Shown here: in pieces, positions 37,230 through 48,234 of the stretch
Layout of the letters: the number at the start of each line of letters is the position of its first letter
Position numbering within the stretch: the stretch's first letter is position 1
Source of the DNA: Sinotaia quadrata
Lineage: Eukaryota > Mollusca > Gastropoda > Architaenioglossa > Viviparidae
NCBI GenBank assembly: GCA_028829895.1
Contig: CM054177.1
Span: 40,996,064-41,060,063, forward strand
DNA: 64,000 nt
Direction: 5' to 3'
Program-made: the position numbers and the translations under genes
The notes under the pieces: model-generated
The model's database searches: none
What the model saw: the letters and a program-made list of their open reading frames with translations, nothing else
Told to the model about the DNA's origin: nothing

Positions 37230-38280
37230 AGACTCACTTAGCGTGGCCGTATATCGAACTGAAATTATCCATTTCTGACTTTGTTCTGATTGAAGATAAT
37301 TGCGCGAGTTTATTCCCATTACTATTTGCAGCCGCTGGCCCGCAGGACGTAACTCAAATAAGTCTTTTCTCTTCTCTAGTGACAACCTAGATGCTTGTAG
37401 GAATGATTATATGGAAGAGAGCAGTAACGGCCTGGTATTTCGTTCTTCGGGTTCGAAAACGCCTTTGTGCCTTTGCGCCCGTATGGCATTAGTTATTATC
37501 CACAAGATGATTTCTAGTACAGATGTTGTGTCTGTGTCCAAAGATGTTCCTAGACAGTGTGTTTTGTCCAGAGAGGTGCTGATGTATCCAGAAAGCAGTG
37601 ATTTGAGACAGACAAAATATCTTTGAAAGTTCTCGATGCAAGTGCACGGGGAAGGGACGGGGTGGGGGGTGGGGCGGCAATATTATCTCCGTTTCGAGTT
37701 CTCGAATTTTGCCAGATTTGTGCAAGGCTAATTTAGGTTGGGGAGGGATGGAAAGGTGGTATCGATCGGTGGGTGCCACCGAAATGTGCGAAAACATAGA
37801 TGATGCCGTGATTAAGTGATCACTATACGTCTGTACGTAACAGAAATCTAAGACACAAGCTTTTCACCATGAAAGTCAGAAAATGTGCCATGGATATATA
37901 TTTTATTTTCCATTATACCATGATAACGACTAGAATGGTGGGTGTTAGAAAGAGAAATTATACAGAAGCATATCCCTGTTTGTGACAGAAGCTGTTTGAT
38001 GACCAACTTTCAACTTTAGAAGATAACTTTATAGTTCCATAAAAACACAATATGTTACAAATATAATTATAATTTTAAAACAAATTGATTGCAAATGAGA
38101 TATTTAGCAGGATGAAATTATACATAATTGAGTCATAGTAATAAATATACATTAACATATCTCTATTTGAGTGCGGCTGCAGTTATTTCAGCCAATGTAT
38201 ACATTTTGTGTAAGAACCTACTTTTGATCTGGTGTTCTTTACTACGAATCTGAAAACGAAAATGTAAAGTGAAGTTCGAT
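37230..38280. other. No supported gene
   Basis: The 108-codon plus frame at 37300-37626 shows no domain and no splice support in the Ig gene frame. Confidence 0.55.
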
Positions 38281-38290
38281 GAAGGCCACA

Positions 38291-38466
38291 CAGCAACCCC
38301 CTGAATGAATACTCTGAAAGATGGCAGAGTTCCCAGCAACCCCCTGAATGAATACTCTGAAAGATAGCAGAGTTCCCAGCAACCCCCTGAATGAATACTC
38401 TGAAAGATAGCAGAGTTCCCAGCAACCCCCTGAATGAATACTCTGAAAGATAGCAGAGTTCCCAGC
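38291..38466. repeat. 43-bp minisatellite, 4 copies
   Basis: cagcaaccccctgaatgaat + actctgaaagatagcagagt + tcc starts at 38291 and 38334 and continues in 43-bp steps. The three overlapping minus frames (106-152 codons) rotate through the repeat and are artefacts. Confidence 0.95.
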
Positions 38467-38894
38467 TTGGTTGACGGCAGAGGGACGAGTAATTTGGCAA
38501 ATTGATGTGTCTTTTGTTCCCTTTCCCTCTGTCTCCTGCAGCTTCGCAGAAAAGGAATCCAATTGGGAAGGAAGGGGGTGGGTGGGTAGACCATGTGAAC
38601 CTCATCCAGGGTGCTGTGCAAAAGGCAGACGGGAAGTACGCGTTGTGAATGACAAGCCGCTCCCTACTATTTGTTCTCTTGCACCGATCCTCTTCGCCTT
38701 CTCTATTTTAATTTATTTCTTTAAAAATATTGTGTTCCATCCGTTCTGCTTTTAGTTTATTTTTCTTCTCTCATCTGTTGTTTTCTGAGTAAATTCCGAT
38801 GTCTGAATGAGATATGCTAACTGGTTAATAATGGGAACGTTAAGTGGGATGCTTAGACAGTTAATTTTGGTTTCACTCATACAATCCGTCAATC

Positions 38895-38973
38895 AAAATC
38901 ATCATCATCATCATCATCCTCACCACCACCACCACCATCATCGTCGTCGTCATCATCATCATCATCGTCGTCG

Positions 38974-39004
<31 letters not shown>

Positions 39005-39010
39005 CCATTA
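38895..39010. repeat. (ATC)n / (ACC)n / (GTC)n microsatellite
   Basis: cat/cac/cgt triplets; plus translation is poly-His/Arg, a repeat artefact. Confidence 0.95.
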
Positions 39011-39284
39011 CTTATTGTCGTCATTGCTATGATCATTTTCGTATTATTTGTCATCATGAATCATCATCATCGTCGTTTTGATTTTCATCATCATTATCGT
39101 CAACATCATTATTTTTTAAAAAGTAGTATATTACATTGAGTTTTAAATTTTGTAATGTTTTATTCAGAATTCAGTTTATTGTGTGTTTCGCATGGTTTTG
39201 CTTTCATGTGCATTTGTTCATTTGCGTATGCGTGATTTGTGTAGGTCTTGGGCAATAACTGATTTCATGAAACATCTCGAAGCT

Positions 39285-39440
39285 TCGTATCCTTTGTAGT
39301 AGTATTTATCTGCCCGAGTCGTTTGTAGTAGCATGTATCTGTCCGAGTCGTTTGTAGTAGCATGTATCTGTCCGAGTCGTTTGTTATAGTATTTATCAGT
39401 CCGAGTCGTTTGTTATAGTATTTATCTGTCCATGTCATTT
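39285..39440. repeat. About 30-bp minisatellite, 5-6 copies
   Basis: gtatttatctgtccgagtcg + tttgtagta recurs. It ends about 300 bp before the Ig1b exon, with diverged gtttgt...gtcattgt motifs in between. Confidence 0.9.
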
Positions 39441-39742
39441 ATAGCACTGTGCGTTTGTCTGTGTCATTAGTAGCAAAAAATGTATTTAACAATCCTTTGT
39501 TGCAGAGTGCATTTTTTTCAGTTTCGTTTTCTGTTTGTTGCACCGAGAATTTGTTATTGTCGTTTGCAGCATGTGTGTATGTGTCATTGTCGCGTTTGTG
39601 TCAGTATGTACTTGGTAGTGTCGGTTTTACCACTGTGTAACGTTATCACAAACTCAAGAGATCAGTATCCTGACTGCGATGTACTGGTTTCGTCTAATTC
39701 GTCCTTCCCCCACCCCCTATTTCTTTGTATTCTCCCCACCAG

Positions 39743-39962
39743 GTCTCTTGGCGCAGGATGGGGTCAGATCATTTCCTGACCATCGGGGCGGACACCTGGG
39801 TTCGGGATTCAAACCTCGTGCTAGAGCATGCCGAATGGCCTGGCAGTGTCAGCGACTGGAATCTGGTGTTCAAGGAGACGCGCTTGGAGGACGCCGGCAC
39901 CTACGAATGCCAGGTCATTCACACCAAACGCATCATGTGGCGCGTGACCCTCAACGTCATCC
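39743..39962 (+). CDS. Exon: C-terminal half of Ig domain 1, zig-8/dpr-like protein
   Basis: This 220-nt exon follows a pyrimidine-rich acceptor (tattctccccaccag) and ends at the donor C|GTACGT. It encodes 73 full codons plus one base (phase 1 out). It opens with VSWRRMGSDHFLTIGADTW, holding the core tryptophan and the family-typical LTIG stretch. SDWNLVFKETRLEDAGTYEC follows, where DAGTYEC carries the second disulfide cysteine, and it closes with WRVTLNVI (G strand). Together with the 24135 exon it completes a V-set domain with the C...W...DxGxYxC pattern. Its GC content is clearly above that of the flanking introns. An in-frame read-through past the donor continues to 40093 but loses family similarity, so I end the exon at 39962. 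Confidence 0.92.
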
Positions 39963-40118
39963 GTACGTCATCAGTCGACACTTTGGAGGGAGAAGATATG
40001 AGGGCGGGTAAGGGGATGGGGGACTGGCGTGCGTGTGCGAATGACTTGGATGCCAGAGCACATTTCCTTGATAAAAGCATTTCGCTTTCATAAACATGAG
40101 AAGTTGTGTCCATAGGTT

Positions 40119-40192
40119 ATTGTGGCGGAGTAAATTTGCTTATCACTGGTTCTAAAAATTGTTATATAAATCGTTAAACTGTCAAAGTGACC
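40119..40192 (+). repeat. Solo end of the inverted-arm repeat family
   Basis: tgtggcggagtaaatttgct, followed by a diverged stretch ending in tgtcaaagtgacccgat, matches the outer end of the 24609 element, stopping near gacccga. It lies about 150 bp downstream of the Ig1b exon and directly before the 40210 dispersed repeat. Confidence 0.7.
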
Positions 40193-40209
40193 CGATATTT
40201 ACTAGCCAA

Positions 40210-40680
40210 AGATATAATACATCTACAAGTGCGGATGCAGATTATTTGTAACCATACTAGTCTCTACCTTGACTAATTAATATTGATGACTTTTCTCACG
40301 TCTTCTACACCTATATTCTGTAATTTCACATGTCCGCTATCCATAAACAAATCCACACTTGCAAATCAGCCTAAAAGTTGAATTACCACATAACGAGATC
40401 TGGGTCAAATGAGCGGTAGATCTAAGCCGTTTACCCCCCACACACACACACACACACCATCTCTTTCCCTTCCTACACAGACTCTAAGGATCTAGCGTTC
40501 TCACCAAACAATAACAATAATCATACTCGCAGCTACCAGTAGGGTTAAACGCGTACTTACTCAGTCAAAACAGCATATCTCCCCTTCCACTTTTTATCCA
40601 ATCGGGACTTTTTATTTTAGAAATATTCTTTTGAGAACATTCTGACCCATAAAAATTATAAATAACGCATCGTCATACAA
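40210..40680 (+). repeat. Dispersed repeat, copy 1
   Basis: It shares ordered blocks with 44200-44750: actaattaatattgatgact, ccataaacaa, cagcctaaaagttg, cataacga, gtagatctaagccgttta, taacgttctcac-like, and tcaaaacagc followed by atctcccc. It carries only one copy of the segment that is tripled in copy 2. Confidence 0.72.
40440..40458. repeat. Short (CA)n inside dispersed-repeat copy 1
   Basis: About nine ca units. Confidence 0.85.
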
Positions 40681-40754
40681 TTATAGAATGGATATGAAAA
40701 CTTCTATTAAAAAATATGAGGGCAAACTCCTGGTTTTTATTGATATCATCTACA

Positions 40755-41000
40755 TTCAGGTATCCATTCAGTCACTAATCAGGATTTACTTTTCCAAACA
40801 ATTAATTGATTACTGTTGCTAGCAGCAATAATCATTCAGGACTTATTTTTCAACAACAACAAAAAAATAATTGATTACTTTTACTAGCAATAGTCATTCT
40901 GGACTTATTTTTCCAAACAATTAATTGACTACTGTTCCTCGCAACAGTCATTCAGGACTTATTTTTCAGAAAAACGAACTGATTACTGCTCCTAACTAGA
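40755..41000. repeat. About 60-bp degenerate repeat, 4-5 copies
   Basis: cattcaggacttatttttc + aaacaattaattgattactg + ttgctagcaac recurs with indels. Confidence 0.82.
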
Positions 41001-41496
41001 CCATTCTGGGAACGACAGTTCAGAGATTATTTTTTAGTCGTGCACTTTAATCAGACCTCATTTGAAATCAAATCCGCTAAGTGGTGGGTTATTTTCATCT
41101 GCATCGTTGCGGTAGATTAACTTTTAATAAAACTCGACCATTGCTTCGGGTAGAATTTACATAATATTGTTGTGACTATATAGAATTACTTGGCCACAGG
41201 TTTGCATAATAAATAATAGTCTGTTATTTTTTGTAATGTATAGCTAACTATTTGCTTACTCCTCTAAGTGCAATTAGATGTTGACATCAAGATTTATTGT
41301 GGAAAAAAAAAAGAAAACAAATAAAAGGAATATATCAATTATTCGGATAAAGCTATATATTGATGACATCTTTCAGATTTAATAATAATTTAGTATTATT
41401 GCAATTAAAGCAATTATATTAAAGAAAAACAATAAAATACTTTTAGTTTTCGTTATATTTCGGGTGTCATCAGTAAGATTAATGATGTCCTGACAA

Positions 41497-41600
41497 TGAG
41501 TTCCTTGCATCAGTCACGACCTGTCAATCTGTTCCTTGCGTCAGTCACGTCCCTGTCAATCTGTTCCTTACACCAGTCACGACCTGTCAATCTGTCCTTA
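41497..41600. repeat. About 32-bp minisatellite, 3 copies
   Basis: gttccttgcatcagtcacga + cctgtcaatct recurs with small changes. Confidence 0.88.
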
Positions 41601-41609
41601 AGACCATTG

Positions 41610-42320
41610 TCATCCATATAACTGTCGCCTGTAACCTCTATTTTCTTTCCAAACTCCGCAAGGTGGCTAACGGATTCTTTCACCTTATCTGCACGATAAA
41701 TATGGAGTAAATTAAGAGAAATATGAAAATATTCCGTCAACTGTGTCCATGTGACTATGTCTTCCTTGCTTTATGTTCTAGAGATGTATGCATTGTTTCA
41801 TCGCGTCAAAATCTGGTATACATCGTTCTAAGTACATATTCACTCTTCTAAACTCAACCCCAAGTCACCCACTTGTTTGATATCAGTTTGTGCTGAGTTC
41901 ATTCATCCACAGGACATAAGCAAATAGTTATAAGTTTGATTCAAAGCCTCCTCCAGAGACCAATACTGTCAGAATTAAGGAAGCGGGTGGGTGATAAACA
42001 TAAACAACAGAAAAACAAAGATACAGCAAACCACTACCGAGGAAAACGATAGTGATTGGTTGGTAGAAATGACGATTATATTTCCAATATATTTATGTTT
42101 ATTATCTGCGAAATATTTCTGAAGGAGGCGACTTATATCTCTGGCATTATAATTCAACACAAAATATGCTCTTAACCTTTGATGGTTGGTGTGTATACAT
42201 ATTTAATGTCAATTAGCGTAGACCGATTAACAATTTCAGAGCTTGTGCATATTTGGTGTATGGGTAGAATCATCTGTTCATACTGCAAGAGAGCAATGTA
42301 AGAGTTCTTTCACCCGTGAC
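41610..42320. other. No recognised feature
   Basis: Unique AT-rich intronic DNA. Confidence 0.6.
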
Positions 42321-42329
42321 CCTGAGTGG

Positions 42330-42660
42330 GCAGATGCATCTGGTTAAATGACAAACAGAACGCCATAGAGCTCGGTACACTGTAGAGAGACACTTAGTGA
42401 AATGACAATAAAACTACCCAGAGCTTAATACCCTGTGTTTAGACTTCTAGAATTGACGACAAAACACTATAGAGCTTCATGTTCGGTGTAGAGATACTCG
42501 GTAAAATGAAAACAAAACAATCCAGACCTTAAAAACCTGTGTACCGAGTACTCGGTAAAATGACAAACAAAACACTACATAGTTCGGTGTCCTATGTAGA
42601 GATACTTGATAAAATTACAGCGAAACACTAAAGAACTCAATATCGTGATTGATATTACTA
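42330..42660. repeat. Degenerate repeat of about 60 bp, 5-6 copies
   Basis: gtagagatactcggtaaaat + gacaacaaaacactacagagc recurs loosely. Similar diverged units (ggtgaaat...cagcactaaa) resume at 42970-43290, on both sides of the 68-bp array. Confidence 0.72.
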
Positions 42661-42668
42661 CACAATAC

Positions 42669-42955
42669 TAAACATTTCTACAATCCGTGGATATGGATGT
42701 ATAAGATTACATCTTTAAACATTACGAGCATAAACGTAAATATTTCTACAACCCGTGGATATGGATGTATAAGATTACATCTTTAAACATTACGAGCATA
42801 AACGTAAATATTTCTACAACCCGTGGATATGGATGTATAAGATTACATCTTTAAACATTACGAGCATAAACGTAAATATTTCTACAACCCGTGGATATGG
42901 ATGTATAAGATTACATCTTTAAAAATTACGAGCATAAACGTAAACATTTCCACCG
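42669..42955. repeat. 68-bp minisatellite, 4 copies
   Basis: atttctacaacccgtggata + tggatgtataagattacatc repeats at an exact 68-bp period. It is nearly homogeneous and sits inside the older degenerate array. Confidence 0.96.
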
Positions 42956-43299
42956 TCCCACCCTCTGGTGTATAAAATGACAGTGCAGCTATACGATTAT
43001 CACTCCTAGTGCAGTTACAGGACAACACAACAGTTATATCACCAAGGGCTTTGGCTGGGTAGATTACATGTGGTGAAATTGCAGAGCAACACTAAAAAAT
43101 ATATATCCTTTTGCTTTGGTTCAGTAAATGTATCTGGTTAAATTACAGCACCTCGCCAAGTATTTCTGATATCCTATGGCTTTTGGTGTGAAGGTGCATG
43201 TAGTGAAATTCAAGACAGTACTATAAAGATACATACCACGTGACTCTGGGTATGTAGAGCTTCTGGTGAAGTGCCAGGACAGCGCTAAACTAATTTTCA

Positions 43300-44195
43300 C
43301 AACTGGTGTCTCTACGTTTCGCGAGTTACCCTGGGATAACTTTGTAATGATGTATTATACTAAATATTGAATAGTTAATGATATAAAATATCTACAATTG
43401 CCGATACAGGGTTTGGACTACTGATTATGAATAATCATATATATATTAGAAACCGTTACAACAATAATGAGAGTGTGATACCGGTCATTTTGATTCACGC
43501 TCTCCACCCCCACCCCCCTTAACTCAGTAATAGACTGAGAACTAAGATATAAAAATTCATGTGTAGAAGGACAGAAAACAAGACACTTTACTACAATTTG
43601 CAACAGAAAACACGCTATTACGCTTTATTGAAACAATTAACAAAAGTTTACTGAAGAGAAAGAGTTAACAATATTTTAAAACAAAATATATTCTTAATTC
43701 TGCTCATCTTCATCAGCATTCTATGTCAGGCGAGCTACTTTTAACAACTTTATTTCGCACTGCTGTCAGTCCTTGTTAGAGACAAGTTGAATCTTGGCGA
43801 TGGTGTGGCAAAACTGGCAAACTCTCAAGACCACACGTCCTATGAACGAACAGCATCAGCGTAAACCGCACGCCTACAAAAAAAATCCCAACGCGCTGAA
43901 ACTGCTGAGCCTAATACACTGCAAATTACTACGTTAATAAATACTTAATTAGGCTTATGCCTCTGCAACATAGATAGGAATTAGACATTTTTATAGCATC
44001 ATTCCTATCATTCAAAACCTAACCATTCACATAATGCAGAAATACTTTTACCTTTTCTATAAAAGTGCCTGTCTTTTGATTCCTTTTACAAACTGTAAAT
44101 AGCAGGATGGACTGGATACATTGTATAGTGCCTTACCCGAAGAGTTCGTTTACAAAGAGTAAAGACTTATGTCTGCTTCCTAGGTTTTCATAGAA
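43300..44195. other. No recognised feature
   Basis: Unique AT-rich intronic sequence. Confidence 0.6.
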
Positions 44196-44199
44196 AATA

Positions 44200-44750
44200 A
44201 ATCGCATCTCTACCTTCACCAACTCTTTAAATTAACCGAATTTATGAATACACCTAGAACTAATTAATATTTATGACTTTCGCGCATCTTCTATACCCAC
44301 ATTCTGTCAACACACATGTGATCTATCCATCTATCCATAAACAATTTCACATTGACATCAGCCTAAAAGTTGGATAACTACATAACGAAGTCTTGATCCA
44401 AAGGAGTGTAGATTTAGGTCGTTTAGTCTACCCTCATATTACTGCATAACGAAGTCTTGATCCAAAGGAGTGTAGATTTAGGTCGTTTAGTCTACCCTCA
44501 TATTACTGCATAACGAAGTCTTGATCCAAAGGAGTGTAGATTTAGGTCGTTTAGTCTACCCTCATATTACTGCATAGATACAAGCAAGCTAACGTTCTCA
44601 CAACAATAGTGATAATCCTGTCCCCCTCTAACCACTCAACACGCACCCTTAAATCAAAACAGCTTATTTCCCCCTCCAATCTCTCCACCCTATACTTTCA
44701 CTTCGGGAAAAGATATTATCACATTTCCAAATTATACAAATTACAAAAAA
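44200..44750 (+). repeat. Dispersed repeat, copy 2, with an internal tandem expansion
   Basis: It is colinear with 40210-40680 at roughly 70-75 percent by eye, but the block from cataacgaag to tttagtctaccctcatatt is present three times. No coding capacity is seen. The family could be a decayed LINE or DNA element 3' region. Confidence 0.72.
44381..44573 (+). repeat. 64-bp tandem repeat, 3 copies
   Basis: cataacgaagtcttgatcca starts at 44381, 44445 and 44509, an exact 64-bp period, within dispersed-repeat copy 2. Confidence 0.93.
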
Positions 44751-44789
44751 GATCTCATTTTAAAATTACAGATCAGAAATGAAAATCCT

Positions 44790-45715
44790 CATACAACTAA
44801 AAATACACAATTCTGACACTAAGGATTTATATTTCCTCATACAACTAAAAATACACAATTCTGACACTAAGGATTTATATTTCCTCCTCATACAACTAAA
44901 AATACACAATTCTGACACTAAGGATTTATATTTCCTCCTCATACAACTAAAAATACACAATTCTGACACTAAGGATTTATATTTCCTCCTCATACAACTA
45001 AAAATACACAATTCTGACACTAAGGATTTATATTTCCTCCTCATACAACTAAAAATACACAATTCTGACACTAAGGATTTATATTTCCTCCTCATACAAC
45101 TAAAAATACACAATTCTGACACTAAGGATTTATATTTCCTCCTCATACAACTAAAAATACACAATTCTGTCACTAAGGATTTATATTTCCTCATACAACT
45201 AAAAATACACAATTCTGTCACTAAGGATTTATATTTCCTCATACAACTAAAAATACACAATTCTGTCACTAAGGATTTATATTTCCTCATACAACTAAAA
45301 ATACACAACTCTGTCACTAAGGATTTATATTTCCTCATACAACTAAAAATACACAATTCTGTCACTAAGGATTTATATTTCCTCATACAACTAAAAATAC
45401 ACAATTCTGTCACTAAGGATTTATATTTCCTCATACAACTAAAAATACACAACTCTGTCACTAAGGATTTATATTTCCTCATACAACTAAAAATACACAA
45501 TTCTGTCACTAAGGATTTATATTTCCTCATACAACTAAAAATACACAATTCTGTCACTAAGGATTTATATTTCCTCATACAACTAAAAATACACAATTCT
45601 GTCACTAAGGATTTAGCCTATATTTCCTCCTCATACAACTAAAAATACACAATTCTGACACTAAGGATTATATTTCCTCATACAACTAAAAAGACACAAC
45701 TCTGACACTAAGGAT
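44790..45715. repeat. 48/51-bp minisatellite, about 19 copies in variant blocks
   Basis: The core unit is cctcatacaactaaaaatac + acaattctgacactaaggat + ttatattt. Two copies of 48 bp with gacact come first, then about six 51-bp copies with an extra cct and gacact. About nine 48-bp copies with gtcact follow, then an irregular copy with an inserted gccta and returning gacact copies. Because units are multiples of three, both strands stay open for 279-287 codons; these frames are artefacts of periodicity. Confidence 0.95.
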
Positions 45716-45729
45716 TGTCTTCCTAAAGG

Positions 45730-46830
45730 AGTATCCACCGTAAGTGTGTCAGTGTCGATGGAAAATAAATGGAATTACACATTGTAATTATTTTTATGAA
45801 ACACAAACAAAATAACTCATCTAAACTCTAAGCAACACATGATCAACCCCACATGTGAAACCTTCCATCTCTATCCAACAACTATTCGCCCATATTACTA
45901 CTAATGTACTGCATATATACACATTATAAGAAACGTATTGTTACAGATTTACCGCCTCCACACTTTAGTTGACTGGCACGCGCCTGATGAATTTATAATA
46001 TTTTTCAAACTCTCGGAATCGACAAGCGCAAGAAAAGTACAACATTTGCCTCTCTCGGCAGACGCCATTTGTTCTGCGGCAAACGACAAGCGGTCACTTA
46101 GCCTTTCCTTTGTCACAGTAGTAAGTAATATGTTTAGTACGTGGTTGATGCACGGTGCGTCTCGTACGCTGGAGGATGTGAGCACTAAAGGTCCTTTCAC
46201 ATTAAAATCTGTCAGTCGGCAGCCACCATCACAACGTTGCCAGTGACTATTTCACAGCACGAGTGCACAAAAATAGCAAGCATCGCTTAAAACCGACTCT
46301 TAACATACCTATAGTGCTAGATCTGTTCTAAATCTAAAATCTGTCTCTATGCATTTTTGTCTCCGCATACGCTGGATGAGAGATACTAAAATGAGCCAAT
46401 GTTTTTTGTTTCTTTTTTTTTATAGCGCAGGAAGAAGTAGTTGCAGAACGAAGGTTTTAGGTAATTCAAATAAATCTAAATGCAGAACCTGAAACTAGTT
46501 TCACTAACTTAATATAAGAACATAAATTACTAACACAAGCGTAGGACAACGCGTCAGTTTGTGGAGATGAGTGGGAGGATGGAAGTATCTGAATGTAATG
46601 ATGTGAACTCCATCCCAGTGTTACATGTATGACAGTTACATAACTTCCAAGTCTGCTCTAATGCCTGCCATTCCATTATGTCGGTTTAGTGGGTCTGGGT
46701 GATGTTAACTTTTGCGTCCGCCTCACTACCTGCCAACAGGTGTTGGGAACTGTCGACAGCACGCACAGCTATTACGAGTATTCACTGCACGGCTTAACCA
46801 GGCGCAAATAACGCTCACAATAACGGTTCA
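45730..46830. other. No supported gene
   Basis: The 102-codon plus frame 45938-46246 has no domain. A stretch at about 45835-45925 loosely resembles the 44200 dispersed repeat. Confidence 0.5.
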
Positions 46831-46834
46831 CTCA

Positions 46835-47030
46835 CCCCAGTTTGTGTTCTACAATAGACACCATTTCTCGCCAGTATGTGTTCTACAATAGACACCATTT
46901 CTCGCCAGTATGTGTTCTACAATAGACACCATTTCACGCCAGTATGTGTATCTACAACAGACACCATTTCTCGCCAGTATGTATTCTACAACAGACACCA
47001 TTTCTCGCCACTTTCTATTGTACAAGACAC
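46835..47030. repeat. 34-35-bp minisatellite, 5 copies
   Basis: gccagtatgtgttctacaat + agacaccatttctc recurs; later copies show acaaca and loss variants. Confidence 0.93.
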
Positions 47031-47264
47031 CATTTTACATCCATCGACCCCTTTTCAAACATCCTCAATCAACCGGAAAATGTTTATTAAAAAAAAAAAG
47101 AAAAGAAGCGAAGGCCATCACTTACAGCCGACACTGTGAACTTGTAAACAGTTTTAAGTTCACTTGCATAAATTACCTTCGTCATACGCTTATCCCTGGT
47201 TCGGCTGTACACAAAGAACCAGTGTGCGCAAGTGGTAGTCACAACTGTAAATGATACAACTCGC

Positions 47265-47455
47265 CGTGTTGCTCGTTAAGGGTTAAAAGCAAGCAATCTT
47301 AGTGTACCCAAGGTCCTTAGCTACCTGTTGCTAGTTAAAGGTTAAAAGCAAGCAATCTTAGTGTACCCAAGGTCCTTAGCTACCTGTTGCTAGTTAAAGG
47401 TTAAAAGCAAGCAATCTTAGTGTACCCAAGGTCCTTAGCTACCTGCACTCCGTTC
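47265..47455. repeat. 59-bp minisatellite, 3 copies
   Basis: gttaaaagcaagcaatctta + gtgtacccaaggtccttagc recurs at 59-bp steps. Confidence 0.94.
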
Positions 47456-47939
47456 AAGTTTGTGTATAACAAAAGAACTAATACATGAATAATGACTAAA
47501 GATATAGCCTCATTTCCAAAACGACAAACAGAAATAAATGTGTATGTGGTCTGCTCAATTTTTTTTTTTTGGGGGCGGGGTGCAAAATAAATATTTGTAT
47601 TTTTTTTTTGTAATCTCTGACGGAACAAGTGCTAGTCGTACGATAACAAAAATAAGAATTTATATTACTTATCTTTTGAATTTTTATATTATGTTTACTG
47701 TTGTCTTTGACTAATAGATAGATGGATGGATGGATGGATATTGTTTATGACCACCAACTATTTATCACCCGATTGTATTATTTCTACTGAATTTGATTTT
47801 CTCTACGAAAGGATGTCTACTTAAGCAGCTTAACTAGAAATTCGTTCTTTTGAAGTCGCTCATGCGTCACACGCATAGACATAGCTTTAATTCTAACTTT
47901 CTTTGACAAACTTACACTATAATTTACTTTTGCTGGTGC

Positions 47940-47941
47940 AT

Positions 47942-48017
<76 letters not shown>

Positions 48018-48058
48018 GACAGAGAGTGAGAGACAGACAGACAGGCAGGCAGGCAGAA
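47940..48058. repeat. (TG)n-(AG)n-(CAGA)n compound microsatellite
   Basis: About 13 tg, 14 ga, then caga/cagg tetranucleotides, about 155 bp upstream of the microexon. Confidence 0.96.
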
Positions 48059-48213
48059 AGCTATCTGGATATTTTCTCTGATTTTTCCTGTAATAAACGA
48101 ACGCTTCAGTAACTGACGTGTTTATTTTCTGTCTACGATTGTAGTTGACACAGTTGTACAATAAATCGGTAAGAGTACTAAATAAGTATTTGAAGTTTTT
48201 TCTTTCTTTCCAG

Positions 48214-48234
48214 ACAATACAGTTTCCAGGCCAG
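48214..48234 (+). CDS. 21-nt microexon: inter-Ig linker of the zig-8/dpr-like protein
   Basis: A strong polypyrimidine acceptor (tttttctttctttccag) ends at 48213 and a near-consensus donor (ccag|gtgagt) starts at 48235, leaving a 21-nt exon. Entered with the single C left over from exon 39743-39962, it reads H-N-T-V-S-R-P and leaves a G that joins CC of the next exon to give Ala. Both bordering introns are phase 1, so the exon is symmetric. Skipping it would give ...NVI-P-IAIEG in frame. Its place matches the linker between Ig1 and Ig2. Frame, phase and splice signals all agree, but there is no transcript evidence; chance AG/GT pairing is the main alternative. Confidence 0.72.

Larger units (their letters stand above)
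24263..39742 (+). other. Intron 1 of the zig-8/dpr-like gene (about 15.5 kb)
   Basis: It runs from GTAAGT to CAG between the two halves of Ig domain 1, in phase 0. It contains a 1.37 kb inverted-arm element, a minus-strand LINE fragment and many tandem repeats, listed separately. Boundaries come from the coding match on either side. Confidence 0.8.
39963..48213 (+). other. Intron 2 (about 8.25 kb)
   Basis: It runs from the GTACGT donor to the acceptor of the microexon, in phase 1. It carries two copies of a dispersed repeat and the largest array of the 48/51-bp minisatellite. If the microexon is skipped, the intron extends to 50224. Confidence 0.7.

Noticed and set aside
38163..38621. 152-codon minus frame with WELCYLSEYSFRGLL-like repeats
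   Set aside because: A 43-bp repeat read in rotating frames; three overlapping ORFs give the same peptides.
39963..40093. Read-through extension of the Ig1b exon to the stop at 40093
   Set aside because: Family similarity ends at TLNVI, where a gtacgt donor lies; the extension looks intronic. A truncated secreted isoform cannot be fully excluded.
44766..45642. 279- and 287-codon open frames on opposite strands
   Set aside because: Both are translations of a 48/51-bp tandem repeat whose period is a multiple of three; no start context, splice sites or domain.
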